A stretch of 64,000 nt of DNA from Geobacillus stearothermophilus ATCC 12980 (GTDB taxonomy: Bacteria; Bacillota; Bacilli; Bacillales; Anoxybacillaceae), in assembly GCF_030369615.1 (NCBI RefSeq), contig NZ_CP128494.1:530001-594000 (forward strand), read 5' to 3'. Shown here piece after piece: positions 38,369 through 46,832 of this stretch (the first letter of the stretch is position 1; every line of letters begins with the position of its first letter). The position numbers and the translations under genes are program-made. The notes beneath the pieces are model-generated. The model was not told the origin of the DNA, made no database searches, and saw only the letters and a list, made by a program, of their open reading frames with translations.

Positions 38369-39649
38369 ATGCCGGAAGCAAACGTCCGCCATCGGCCGGC
38401 GGTGGCGATGGCGCTGTCTTTGTTGTTTGCCGGCCTTGGGCAGTTGTACAACCGCCGGTATGTCAAAGGCATCTTGTTCATCATCATTGAAGCTTCGTTT
38501 TTGCTGACGTTTTATAACTTTTTGAACATCGGGCTGTGGGGACTCGTCACGCTTGGCGAAATTCCGATGGTTGATCATTCGATTTTTCTCTTGATTCAAG
38601 GATTGGTTTCGGTCATCATCATCGTGTTTGCGGCCGCCCTGCATATTGCGAACATCATTGATGCGCGCAACGACGCCCGCCGCCGGCAAAGGGGCGAACC
38701 GTTTCCGTCGCTGTGGGAATCGTGCCGCAACGCTTGGGATAAAGGATTTCCGTACATCTTTGTCACGCCCGGGCTTGTGATGCTGTTGTTTATCGTCGTG
38801 CTGCCGCTGTTGTTTATGGTGTCGCTCGCATTTACCGACTACAACTTGTACCACTCGCCGCCACGGCATTTGCTGAATTGGGTTGGATTGGAAAACTTCA
38901 AAAACTTAGTGTCGATTCCGATTTGGAAAAGCACGTTTTTTAGCGTTCTCGCCTGGACGATCGTTTGGACCGTGGTGGCGACAACGGCGCAAATCGCCCT
39001 TGGCCTGTTTTTGGCGCTCCTTGTCAACGACCCGCGCATCAAGTTCAAGCGGTTCATCCGCACGGTGTTGATTTTGCCGTGGGCCGTGCCAGCATTTGTC
39101 ACGATTTTGGTGTTTGCGGCGATGTTCAACGACAAATTCGGAGCCATCAACCGCGAAGTGTTGAGTTTGTTTGGGGTGTCGATCCCGTGGATGACCGATC
39201 CGTTTTGGACGAAAGTGGCGCTTATTTTGATTCAAACGTGGCTTGGCTTCCCGTTCGTCTTTGCGTTGTTTACCGGCGTTTTGCAAAGCATTTCCCGCGA
39301 CTGGTACGAAGCGGCCGACATCGACGGAGCGACGCGCTGGCAAAAGTTCAAATCGATCACGCTGCCGCACGTCTTGTATGCGACGGCGCCGCTGTTGATT
39401 ATGCAATACGCCGGCAATTTCAACAACTTTAACATCATCTATTTGTTCAACCACGGGGGGCCTGCGGTGCGCGGGCAAAACGCCGGTGGAACGGACATTC
39501 TCATTTCATGGGTGTACGATTTGACGTTCACGACGAACAACTACAACATGGCGGCGGCGATCTCGCTCATCATCGGCTTGATCGTCAGCGGGTTTGCCAT
39601 TTACCAGTTCCGGCGCACCCGTTCCTTTAAAGAGGAGGGGAACATTTGA
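38369..39649 (+). CDS. malF: Maltodextrin ABC permease MalF
   Basis: A 426-residue membrane protein. Two or three extra N-terminal helices precede the permease domain, and the EAA loop reads EAADIDGATRWQKFKSITLPH. It forms the channel with MalG. The start at 38369 follows GGGGGGATTGG; in-frame ATGs further upstream run through the intercistronic hairpin and are unlikely. The stop overlaps the malG ATG. Confidence 0.92.
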   Translation: MPEANVRHRPAVAMALSLLFAGLGQLYNRRYVKGILFIIIEASFLLTFYNFLNIGLWGLVTLGEIPMVDHSIFLLIQGLVSVIIIVFAAALHIANIIDARNDARRRQRGEPFPSLWESCRNAWDKGFPYIFVTPGLVMLLFIVVLPLLFMVSLAFTDYNLYHSPPRHLLNWVGLENFKNLVSIPIWKSTFFSVLAWTIVWTVVATTAQIALGLFLALLVNDPRIKFKRFIRTVLILPWAVPAFVTILVFAAMFNDKFGAINREVLSLFGVSIPWMTDPFWTKVALILIQTWLGFPFVFALFTGVLQSISRDWYEAADIDGATRWQKFKSITLPHVLYATAPLLIMQYAGNFNNFNIIYLFNHGGPAVRGQNAGGTDILISWVYDLTFTTNNYNMAAAISLIIGLIVSGFAIYQFRRTRSFKEEGNI

Positions 39650-40491
39650 TGAACCGCAAATGGAAATCGCGCGTGGAAGTAGCGCTTATTTATTTGTTTA
39701 TCGCCTTCATGTTTGTCGTCATCGCCTATCCGCTCCTTTGGACGATCAGCATGTCGCTCAATCCAGGAACGAGCCTGTATTCGGCGTCGCTCATCCCGGA
39801 GAAGTGGTCGTTTGAGCACTATAAGTGGTTGTTTACCAGTCCGAACAGCGATTATTTGCTTTGGTATAAAAACAGCTTGTTTGTTGCGACGGCCAATGCG
39901 GCGTTGTCCGTCTTGTTTACGGCGCTCATCGCCTATGCGTTTTCGCGCTACCAATTCGTCGGGCGGAAAACGGGGCTGTATTTGTTTTTAGTGTTGCAAA
40001 TGTTTCCGTCGCTCATGGCGATGGTCGCGATCTATATTTTGCTCAATATGCTCAATTTGCTCGATTCGCTTTGGGGACTCATTCTCATTTACGTCGGCGG
40101 GCAAATTCCGTTTAACGCGTGGCTGGTCAAAGGCTACTTTGACACGATCCCGCGCGAGCTGGATGAGGCGGCGCGCATCGACGGCGCCGGGCATTTCGGC
40201 GTCTTTTTCCGCATTATGCTGCCCTTAGCCAAGCCGATTTTGGCCGTTGTCGCGTTGTTCAACTTTATGGCGCCGTTCACCGACTTTTTGCTGCCGTCGA
40301 TCGTGTTGCGCGACCCGGACAAATTTACGCTGGCGGTCGGGCTGTTTAACTTCATCAGCGACCGGTTTGCGAACAACTTCACCCGCTTTGCCGCCGGCTC
40401 GATTTTGATTGCCGCGCCGATCGCCGTCGTCTTTTTGTTCCTGCAGCGGTATTTGATTTCCGGCTTAACGGCCGGTGGCACAAAAGGGTAA
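39649..40491 (+). CDS. malG: Maltodextrin ABC permease MalG
   Basis: A 280-residue, six-helix permease with the EAA loop ELDEAARIDGAGHFGVFFRIMLPLAKP. It couples with MalF and an ATPase. The ATG at 39649 shares its A with the malF stop (TGATG), behind GAGGAGGGG; a TTG three bases earlier is possible. Confidence 0.92.
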   Translation: MNRKWKSRVEVALIYLFIAFMFVVIAYPLLWTISMSLNPGTSLYSASLIPEKWSFEHYKWLFTSPNSDYLLWYKNSLFVATANAALSVLFTALIAYAFSRYQFVGRKTGLYLFLVLQMFPSLMAMVAIYILLNMLNLLDSLWGLILIYVGGQIPFNAWLVKGYFDTIPRELDEAARIDGAGHFGVFFRIMLPLAKPILAVVALFNFMAPFTDFLLPSIVLRDPDKFTLAVGLFNFISDRFANNFTRFAAGSILIAAPIAVVFLFLQRYLISGLTAGGTKG

Positions 40492-40563
40492 GAACCGCTG
40501 TCATAGAATAGTGGGCTTACCCGTTTCCGAATGAGCAAATGAATCGGGAAGGGAGGAATGGAA

Positions 40564-42099
40564 ATGGGGAACCGGCTCTTTATGCTGCTCGTCCTTCCGT
40601 TCCTTCTTTTTTATGCCTGGCCGGTGCAGGCGGCGGAGAAAGAAGAACGGACGTGGCAAGATGAAGCGATTTATTTCATTATGGTCGACCGGTTTAACAA
40701 TATGGATCCGACGAATGACAAGGGCGTCAATGTCAACGATCCGAAAGGGTATTTCGGCGGCGACTTGAAAGGGGTGACGGCGAAACTCGATTACATCAAG
40801 GAGATGGGATTTACGGCCATTTGGCTGACGCCGATTTTCGAAAACATGCCGGGCGGATACCACGGGTATTGGATCAAAGATTTTTATCGCGTCGATCCGC
40901 ATTTCGGCACGCTGGATGATTTGAAGACGCTTGTCAAAGAAGCGCACAAGCGCCATATGAAAGTCATCTTGGACTTTGTCGCCAACCATGTCGGCTACGA
41001 CCATCCATGGCTTCGCGACCCGGCGAAAAAAGATTGGTTCCATCCGAAAAAAGAGATTTTCGACTGGAATGATCAAACACAACTAGAAAACGGATGGGTG
41101 TATGGGCTGCCGGATTTAGCGCAGGAAAATCCAGAAGTCAAGAAATATTTAATCGATGCGGCCAAATGGTGGATCAAAGAAACGGACATTGACGGCTATC
41201 GCCTCGATACGGTGCGCCATGTGCCAAAATCATTTTGGCAGGAGTTTGCCAAAGAAGTGAAATCGGTGAAACAAGACTTTTTCCTTCTTGGCGAAGTGTG
41301 GAGCGACGATCCGCGCTATATTGCCGAGTACGGCCAATACGGCATCGACGGTTTTGTCGATTATCCGCTGTATGGCGCGGTGAAGCAGTCGCTTGCTAGG
41401 CGCGATGCATCGCTCCGGCCGTTGTATGACGTCTGGGAATACAACAAAACGTTTTACGACCGCCCGTACTTGCTCGGGACGTTTTTGGACAATCACGATA
41501 ACGTGCGGTTTACGAAACTTTCGATTGACAACCGCAACAATCCGATTTCACGCATCAAGCTGGCGATGACGTATTTGTTCACCGCCCCCGGCATCCCGAT
41601 CATGTATTACGGAACGGAAATCGCCATGAACGGCGGCGAAGACCCGGACAACCGCCGCTTGATGGATTTCCGCGCCGATCCGGAGATCATTGATTACTTG
41701 AAAAAAATCGGCCCGCTCCGCCAACAGCTGCCGTCTTTGCGGCGCGGCGATTTTACGCTCCTGTATGAAAAAGACGGCATGGCGGTGTGGAAACGGCAAT
41801 ATAAAGATGAAACAACGGTTATCGCCATCAACAACACGGGCAAAACGCAGCACGTTCACCTAACGAACGACCAGCTGCCAAAAAACAAGGAACTGCGCGG
41901 CTTTTTATTGGACGATCTCGTCCGCGGCGATGGCGACGGATACGATCTTGTGCTCGACCGCGAAACGGCGGAAGTGTACAAACTGCGGGAAAAAACAGGG
42001 ATCAACGTTTCGTTTATCGCCGCCATCGTATCGGTTTGCGTGTTGTTTCTTTTGTTTTTGTATTTGGTGAAAAAACGGGCGAAGCGGATGCCGGAATAG
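40564..42099 (+). CDS. Membrane-anchored alpha-amylase (GH13)
   Basis: About 511 residues. It has a signal peptide (to VQAAEK), then a GH13 barrel with DFVANH, GYRLDTVRH (nucleophile Asp), LLGEVWSD (acid Glu) and FLDNHD. A beta-sandwich follows, then a C-terminal membrane helix (about residues 481-503) and the basic tail VKKRAKRMPE. The enzyme is therefore exported but held on the outer face of the membrane. There it trims starch and dextrins for MalE uptake. It resembles the Geobacillus thermoleovorans type of alpha-amylase. The ATG at 40564 has better spacing from GGGAGG than the one at 40558. Confidence 0.92.
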   Translation: MGNRLFMLLVLPFLLFYAWPVQAAEKEERTWQDEAIYFIMVDRFNNMDPTNDKGVNVNDPKGYFGGDLKGVTAKLDYIKEMGFTAIWLTPIFENMPGGYHGYWIKDFYRVDPHFGTLDDLKTLVKEAHKRHMKVILDFVANHVGYDHPWLRDPAKKDWFHPKKEIFDWNDQTQLENGWVYGLPDLAQENPEVKKYLIDAAKWWIKETDIDGYRLDTVRHVPKSFWQEFAKEVKSVKQDFFLLGEVWSDDPRYIAEYGQYGIDGFVDYPLYGAVKQSLARRDASLRPLYDVWEYNKTFYDRPYLLGTFLDNHDNVRFTKLSIDNRNNPISRIKLAMTYLFTAPGIPIMYYGTEIAMNGGEDPDNRRLMDFRADPEIIDYLKKIGPLRQQLPSLRRGDFTLLYEKDGMAVWKRQYKDETTVIAINNTGKTQHVHLTNDQLPKNKELRGFLLDDLVRGDGDGYDLVLDRETAEVYKLREKTGINVSFIAAIVSVCVLFLLFLYLVKKRAKRMPE

Positions 42100-42117
42100 A
42101 GGGAAAGGAGGGACCTT

Positions 42118-43137
42118 ATGACCGTTACGATTAAAGATGTGGCGAAACGAGCGAACGTTGCGCCGTCAACCGTCTCGCGCGTCATCGCCGACAGCCCGCG
42201 CATCAGCGAGAAGACGAAACAGCGGGTGCGCGAAGCGATGAAAGAGCTCGGCTATCACCCGAACTTTATTGCTCGCAGCCTCGCGAGCCAAATGACGCAA
42301 GTGATCGGCATCGTCATGCCGAGCTCCGCCGACCAAGCGCTGCAAAACCCGTTTTTCCCGGAAGTCATCCGCGGCATCAGCAAAGCCGCCCATGAAAAGC
42401 GATATGCTTTGCAAATGTCGATCGGAGAGAAAGAGAACGACATTTACGAGCGAGTCGTGGAGATGCTGCAAGGACGGCGCGTCGACGGCGTTATTTTGCT
42501 TTACTCACGGCAAAACGATAAGCTCATGAAGTACTTGTTAAAGCATGGCTTTCCGTTCGTCGTCATCGGCAAACCGAACCAAAAAGCGGAACAAGTGACC
42601 CATGTCGACAACGACAACGTCCAGGCGGGGAAAGATGCGGCAAACTGGTTGATCGCTCGCGGGCACGAACGCATCGCGTTTGTCGGCGGCGATCCGCAAT
42701 ATTTGGTGACCGTCGACCGCCAAACCGGCTACGCCGAGGCCTTGCAGGAGGCGGGGCTTCCGTACCGGCCGGAATACGTAGTCCATGCAGAATTTTTGCA
42801 GGAAGGCGGCCAAGAGGCGATGAAGGAGCTTCTTTCGTTGCCTGAGCCGCCGACCGGGCTTGTCGTCGTCGATGATCTCATGGCGCTCGGCATCTTGAAA
42901 ACGCTTGATGAAATGGGGCTTGGCGTCCCGGAAGATGTTTCGATCGTCAGCTTCAACAACACGCTGCTCGCCGAAATGTCGCGTCCGCCGCTCACGTCGG
43001 TTGACATCGGCATTTTTCAGCTCGGCTACGAAGCGGCGAAAAGTTTAATGGAGAAAATCACCAACCCGAATGAACCGATCAAACGCATCATCATCCCGCA
43101 CCGGCTCGTGGAACGAGGGTCGTGTGCACAGCGTTAG
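42118..43137 (+). CDS. malR: LacI-family maltose operon regulator (MalR-like)
   Basis: A 339-residue repressor. The N-terminal helix-turn-helix reads VTIKDVAKRANVAPSTVSRVIADSPRISEKTKQRV, and a periplasmic-binding-like sugar domain follows. AAAGGAGGGACC precedes the ATG. It ends the maltodextrin operon, so it probably represses it through the three GCAA-CG-TTGC-like sites near malE and nplT. The effector is probably maltose or a maltodextrin. Confidence 0.9.
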   Translation: MTVTIKDVAKRANVAPSTVSRVIADSPRISEKTKQRVREAMKELGYHPNFIARSLASQMTQVIGIVMPSSADQALQNPFFPEVIRGISKAAHEKRYALQMSIGEKENDIYERVVEMLQGRRVDGVILLYSRQNDKLMKYLLKHGFPFVVIGKPNQKAEQVTHVDNDNVQAGKDAANWLIARGHERIAFVGGDPQYLVTVDRQTGYAEALQEAGLPYRPEYVVHAEFLQEGGQEAMKELLSLPEPPTGLVVVDDLMALGILKTLDEMGLGVPEDVSIVSFNNTLLAEMSRPPLTSVDIGIFQLGYEAAKSLMEKITNPNEPIKRIIIPHRLVERGSCAQR

Positions 43138-43162
43138 AAAGAAGCGGTGTTGGCAAAGAGAC

Positions 43163-43192
43163 GTCCGTCGTATTGGCGGGCGTTTTTTTGTT
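43163..43192 (+). terminator. Terminator after malR
   Basis: ACGTCCG pairs with CGGGCGT (one G-T) and is followed by TTTTTTT. Confidence 0.7.
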
Positions 43193-43199
43193 TTCGAGC

Positions 43200-43935
43200 A
43201 TGTTGGAAGTGAAAGTGAGTGGATCGGGAACGGTTGAGTCCGTAACGAGCACGGACATTCAAGCTGACGGTAGCAAAGAAGTGGATGAAGTGCTCGTTTC
43301 CGAAGGGGAAACCGTGACGAAGGGGGGAGACCTCATTACATTTACTGATGGCAGCGATCCGATTGAAGCGCCAGCAGCTGGAACGATCACCTCGCTCGAC
43401 GTGGAAGAAGGAGACCGCGTCAATGACGGACAAGTCGTCGCCCATCTCACCAATTACAGCGATTTGCAAGTAAAAGTGCAAGTGGATGAGCTTGATATTC
43501 CAAAAGTGAAGGTCGGACAAACTGCTGCGATTAAGATCAACGCTTTTCCTGAGGCGACATATACCGGAAAGGTCACCTCCATCGCCAAAGAAGGGACGGT
43601 TTCGAACGGTGTGTCGACTTTCGATGTGACGGTGCACATCGATAAACCGACGAATGTGAAAATCGTCATGACAGCGGAAGTAAGCATTTTAGTCGAAAAG
43701 AAAGATAATGAGTTGTATGTTCCGATCGAAGCGGTTCACACGATGAATGACGAAAAGTTCGTGCTTGTCGTCCAACAGTCGGCGGACGGGAGCAGCACGG
43801 CTGTGCGCCAAACGGTGAAAACCGGCATTAGCAATGAAGACAACATTGAAATTACCGATGGATTGAGCGAAGGGCAAATCGTGCAGCTGCCGAGCGTTTC
43901 CACTTCCTCCAGTACGAATAATCCAGGGCGGCAAG
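43200..43935 (+). pseudogene. HlyD/RND-type membrane-fusion protein, truncated at both ends
   Basis: The reading frame carries the core of a periplasmic adaptor (YknX/MacA-like). VKVSGSGTVESVTSTDIQADGSKEVDEVLVSEGETVTKGGDLIT is the lipoyl-like half; the ADGS...VDELDIPKVKVGQTAAIKI and PTNVKIVMTAEVSILVEKKDNELYVP blocks follow. The signal/anchor segment is missing at the left, immediately beyond the malR terminator. The right end runs into a histidine-kinase fragment after STSSSTNNPG. It has no ribosome site of its own. Confidence 0.85.
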
Positions 43936-43942
43936 AAAGAAT

Positions 43943-44205
43943 GATGTGCTCACCTTGGCGCGTTCAGACTCGAATCAGTTGGAAATGCAAAAAGAAGCGT
44001 TTCGGCTGGATGAATTGGTCCGCGACATTGGCGAACAGTACAGCGAGATCGCTTCGTACCAGCAGAAAACGATGAGCGTCGAAGCGCAAATCCCTATTGA
44101 GTGGGTGGGCGACCGTGAACGCATCCATCAATTGATCGTCATTTTGCTTGACAATGCCTTGAAATATACGACGGAAGATGGGAGAAAAGCGACGCTCATA
44201 TCGCC
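43943..44205 (+). pseudogene. Sensor histidine kinase fragment
   Basis: About 88 residues survive: the end of the dimerisation helix (DVLTLARSDSNQLEMQKEAFRLDELVRDIGEQY) and the N-box of the ATPase (HQLIVILLDNALKYTTEDG). Sensor, His box and G-boxes are gone. The ABC ATPase and permease genes that normally separate an HlyD-type adaptor from a kinase are absent, implying a multi-gene deletion. Confidence 0.8.
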
Positions 44206-44322
44206 GGACATAAACAGAGACGAAACGAAGCGAAGCCGGAGTACATCCTCAATGTCGAAGTCGGACATTATGAGGTGAAGGCGGTGAAACAAGCGGCACA
44301 GTCAGCGTCGGCTGAAGATTGA
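44196..44322 (+). pseudogene. Unrecognised 3' gene fragment
   Basis: About 40 codons (AGHKQRRNEAKPEYILNVEVGHYEVKAVKQ...) end at a TGA and fuse onto the kinase fragment in another frame. No start, no recognised family; the EVGHYEVKA strand pattern could be the tail of a PepSY-like domain. Confidence 0.45.
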
Positions 44323-44334
44323 AAAAGGGAAATG

Positions 44335-44381
44335 AAAAAGAGCTCCTCTTTTCGCTCATGGCATTGGCGTTGAGAGGAGCT
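44335..44381 (-). terminator. Minus-strand terminator without a gene
   Basis: AGCTCCTCT and AGAGGAGCT pair; on the minus strand CTTTTTC follows. No complete minus-strand gene precedes it, so it may be a relic of a deleted gene. Confidence 0.5.
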
Positions 44382-44419
44382 GAATGCGGTTATGGTTTTA
44401 TGTTGCTTGGAATGCTGGG

Positions 44420-44750
44420 TGTTCCGTACGTATGGAATGTTTCCGCATTGCGGTAGCTGGTGTTTGTACAATGGGGACGCAAAGTTTGTTGAATACATTT
44501 GTCTCGCAATATTATCCCGCCCCATGTCCGCTCTACGGGCGTTGGATTGGCCAATGGCGTCGGTCTCTTAGGAGGAATGGTTGGCCCGACGCTTGGCGGG
44601 GCGCTGCTAGGAATGAAAGCCCCCATTTTCATGTGCTTTGTTGCTTTTGCGCTGCCAGGCGTTATCGCTTCTTTGGCTGTTCTTTGCGTGCGCAAGAAAA
44701 AACGAGACATAGCGGTTGCTGGGCAAGAGGCGGAAACGCTCTTCACATGA
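44420..44750 (+). pseudogene. Major-facilitator transporter, 3' fragment with frameshift
   Basis: IAVAGVCTMGTQSLLNTFVSQYYPA, then after a shift at CCCC (about 44519-44523) HVRSTGVGLANGVGLLGGMVGPTLGGALL to a normal-looking C-terminus. These are the last three or so helices of an aromatic-acid/H+ symporter-like MFS protein. The first two thirds are missing. Confidence 0.75.
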
Positions 44751-44869
44751 GATGGTGAATAGAAAACATGCAGTGGCATTCCCCGAACTATTGACTGCTT
44801 AAAACAGAGGGGGAAGCCGCGGAGGCATTTTTAGGTTCAACGATCTACCTTTAGTGAACCTTTAACGTG

Positions 44870-44899
44870 AAAAAAATCCACCCCATTCCGGGGCGGACT
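44870..44899 (-). terminator. Minus-strand terminator, 140 bases beyond the SDR gene
   Basis: On the minus strand TCCGCCCC-GGAA-TGGGGTGGA is followed by a T-run. The 290 bases between the MFS fragment and the SDR also hold the AGGTTCA/TGAACCT repeat near 44833-44860 and no gene. Confidence 0.75.
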
Positions 44900-45039
44900 G
44901 AGAGAAGAGGGGCACCTTGCAAAGAAGTGGAGGAACATCGTAGCTTTATCGTATCGGTTTTTTTACAATGATTCTATATTTTTGTAAGAAAAGATAACGA
45001 AGTTTTGTCAAAAAGGATTGACCGCAGCGGCTGAGATGG

Positions 45040-45903
45040 TCAGCCGCTGACGAATTTTCCGCCATCGACGTGCAGCATTTGCCCGGTCATGTACGACGAC
45101 TCATCGCTCGCCAAAAAGACGTAGCACGGGGCGACTTCGCTCGGCTGGCCGGGCCGTTTCATCGGCGTGTTGGCGCCGAATGTGGCGACTTGCTCGCTTT
45201 TGAACGTCGACGGGATGAGCGGCGTCCAAATCGGGCCTGGGGCGACGCCATTGACGCGGATGCCTTGCCCAACGAGCGCTTTGGCGAGCGACCGGGTGAA
45301 GGCGACGATCGCGCCTTTTGTCGCCGAGTAGTCGATGAGCTGCTCATTTCCTTCGTAGGCGGTGATCGAAGCGGTGTTAATAATCGCGCTTCCGCTTTTT
45401 AAGTGTGGGAGCGCCGCTTTCGTTAGGAAAAAGCAGCCGAATACGTTCGTGCGAAACGTTTTTTCCAGCTGCGCGGCAGTGATGTTGAGAAAATTCGGCT
45501 GCGGGTGCTGCTCGGCGGCGTTGTTGACGACGATGTCAAGCTTGCCGAACGCTTCGATCGTCTGTTTCACCGCCTCTTTGCAAAACGCTTCATCGCCAAT
45601 GTCTCCCGCAATGGCCAGACACCGTCTTCCTTCCTGCTCGACGAGCCGTTTCGTTTCGTCGGCATCTTCATGTTCGTTGAGATAGATGATCGCCACATCG
45701 GCTCCTTCCTTGGCAAAATGGACCGCGACCGCCCGGCCGATGCCGCTGTCGCCGCCGCTGATGATGGCGGTTTTGTTTTTGAGCTTGCCGCTTCCTTTAT
45801 AGGTGTCTTTGATGGTGACCGGCTGCGGGTTCATCTCCGTTTGCAGGCCGGGCTGGCGCGTCTGGTGCTGCGGGGGCAGCGTCGTTTGTTGCTTTGTGAC
45901 CAT
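45040..45903 (-). CDS. Short-chain dehydrogenase of the general-stress type (YdaD/YhxD-like)
   Basis: A 287-residue SDR with a polar N-terminal extension (MVTKQQTTLPPQHQTRQPGLQTEMNP). The NAD(P) motif is GGDSGIGR, then NNAAEQ, catalytic S...YSATKGA and an APGPIWTPL segment. It is like the stress-induced B. subtilis proteins GS39/YdaD and YhxD. AAGGAGG precedes the ATG. The substrate is unknown. A hairpin overlaps the stop. Confidence 0.88.
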   Translation of the reverse strand: MVTKQQTTLPPQHQTRQPGLQTEMNPQPVTIKDTYKGSGKLKNKTAIISGGDSGIGRAVAVHFAKEGADVAIIYLNEHEDADETKRLVEQEGRRCLAIAGDIGDEAFCKEAVKQTIEAFGKLDIVVNNAAEQHPQPNFLNITAAQLEKTFRTNVFGCFFLTKAALPHLKSGSAIINTASITAYEGNEQLIDYSATKGAIVAFTRSLAKALVGQGIRVNGVAPGPIWTPLIPSTFKSEQVATFGANTPMKRPGQPSEVAPCYVFLASDESSYMTGQMLHVDGGKFVSG

Positions 45904-46005
45904 GTTTGTTCCTCCTTAGCATGTATTGTCATCGTTAGTATGGGACGGAGGAGGGGAATTATGTGTGAAGAGGGGATGGACCACGAACAATGAATAAGCC
46001 GTTGG

Positions 46006-46398
46006 TCATCTTTTTTTCGCCCACGTTTCAATCCACATTGCGATTTCCTCAATCGATGGTTTATCGGTCACGACTTTCACGGTATATTCTTCTGCTTCTT
46101 TTTCCGGAGCGGCGAGGAGATAACCGTTTAGCCAAAGAAACTGTTTCATGGCGGCAAAGCCTGTTCGTTTATTGGCATTGTGAAACGGATGGTTTTGGCA
46201 GAGGCTGGCGTATAACGCTGCCGCCTTCAGCCAAAGGGTTGGATAAGCGTCCTGTCCGAAAGCGCTTTGTTTCGGGCGGTTGACCGCGCTGTTCAACAGC
46301 TCTGGAAATTTTACGCCTTTTTGTTCCTCTGGAGTGTATTTTTCGATCAACAAGGCATTGAGGAAGATGATCTCTTTTTCGGTCAAAAAACGAGTCAT
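46006..46398 (-). CDS. Doc/Fic-family (death-on-curing) toxin
   Basis: A 130-residue protein with the Fic-type core motif HPFHNANKRTGF, as in Doc toxins that phosphorylate or AMPylate translation factors. It follows the antitoxin gene by 12 bases on the same strand. The ribosome site is weak, as is usual for the second gene of such a pair. Confidence 0.88.
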   Translation of the reverse strand: MTRFLTEKEIIFLNALLIEKYTPEEQKGVKFPELLNSAVNRPKQSAFGQDAYPTLWLKAAALYASLCQNHPFHNANKRTGFAAMKQFLWLNGYLLAAPEKEAEEYTVKVVTDKPSIEEIAMWIETWAKKR

Positions 46399-46410
46399 AT
46401 CTGTTTTCGC

Positions 46411-46683
46411 CTACTTTTTTGCCAAATTTCGGAGGGTGTTGTCGTAATTCGCAAATAAGTCTTTGAGACCATCGACAAAATCTTGGCCGAAGTCGTCTAG
46501 GATGCTGTAGTCGATGGGTGAGTATTTGCTGATGACCACTTTTCCATCTGCTTCGAGGCGAAATTGAATTTCATCTCCTTGTTTTGCCTTCAAATGGTCC
46601 AACACTTCCTGGGGAAGAGTGATTCCTAGACTGTTCCCTACTTTCGTTATTTTTCGTTCCATTGGTTTCACCACCGTACTCAT
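46411..46683 (-). CDS. AbrB/MazE-type antitoxin
   Basis: A 90-residue protein. The SpoVT-AbrB swapped-hairpin DNA-binding domain lies at the N-terminus (ERKITKVGNSLGITLPQEVLDHLKAKQGDEIQF), and an acidic C-terminal tail probably binds the toxin. AAGGAGAATCGAT precedes the ATG at 46683. It is probably the autorepressor of the pair. Confidence 0.88.
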   Translation of the reverse strand: MSTVVKPMERKITKVGNSLGITLPQEVLDHLKAKQGDEIQFRLEADGKVVISKYSPIDYSILDDFGQDFVDGLKDLFANYDNTLRNLAKK

Positions 46684-46715
46684 ATCGATTCTCCTTCCAT
46701 ACTATTTTATTCATG

Positions 46716-46733
46716 GTTATAACAAGTTATAAC
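46716..46733. promoter_or_regulatory. Tandem palindromes upstream of the toxin-antitoxin pair
   Basis: GTTATAAC occurs twice (46716-46723, 46726-46733), exactly ten bases apart and each self-complementary, followed by AATTATAA. This is a good candidate operator for the AbrB-type antitoxin, 33-50 bases before its start. Confidence 0.55.
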
Positions 46734-46832
46734 AATTATAATAAAAAAAGATAGTTGAGTCCATCGTTCGATGATCGGTTTGTCAGAAAAATTAGGAAAA
46801 CGAGCCGGCCTATTCGCCAGCTCGTTTCCTGC

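Noticed and set aside
43122..44075. 317-codon ORF as a real fusion protein
   Set aside because: Only its middle is an adaptor protein; the start lies inside malR and the end is kinase sequence read out of frame, so it is a chance join of fragments.
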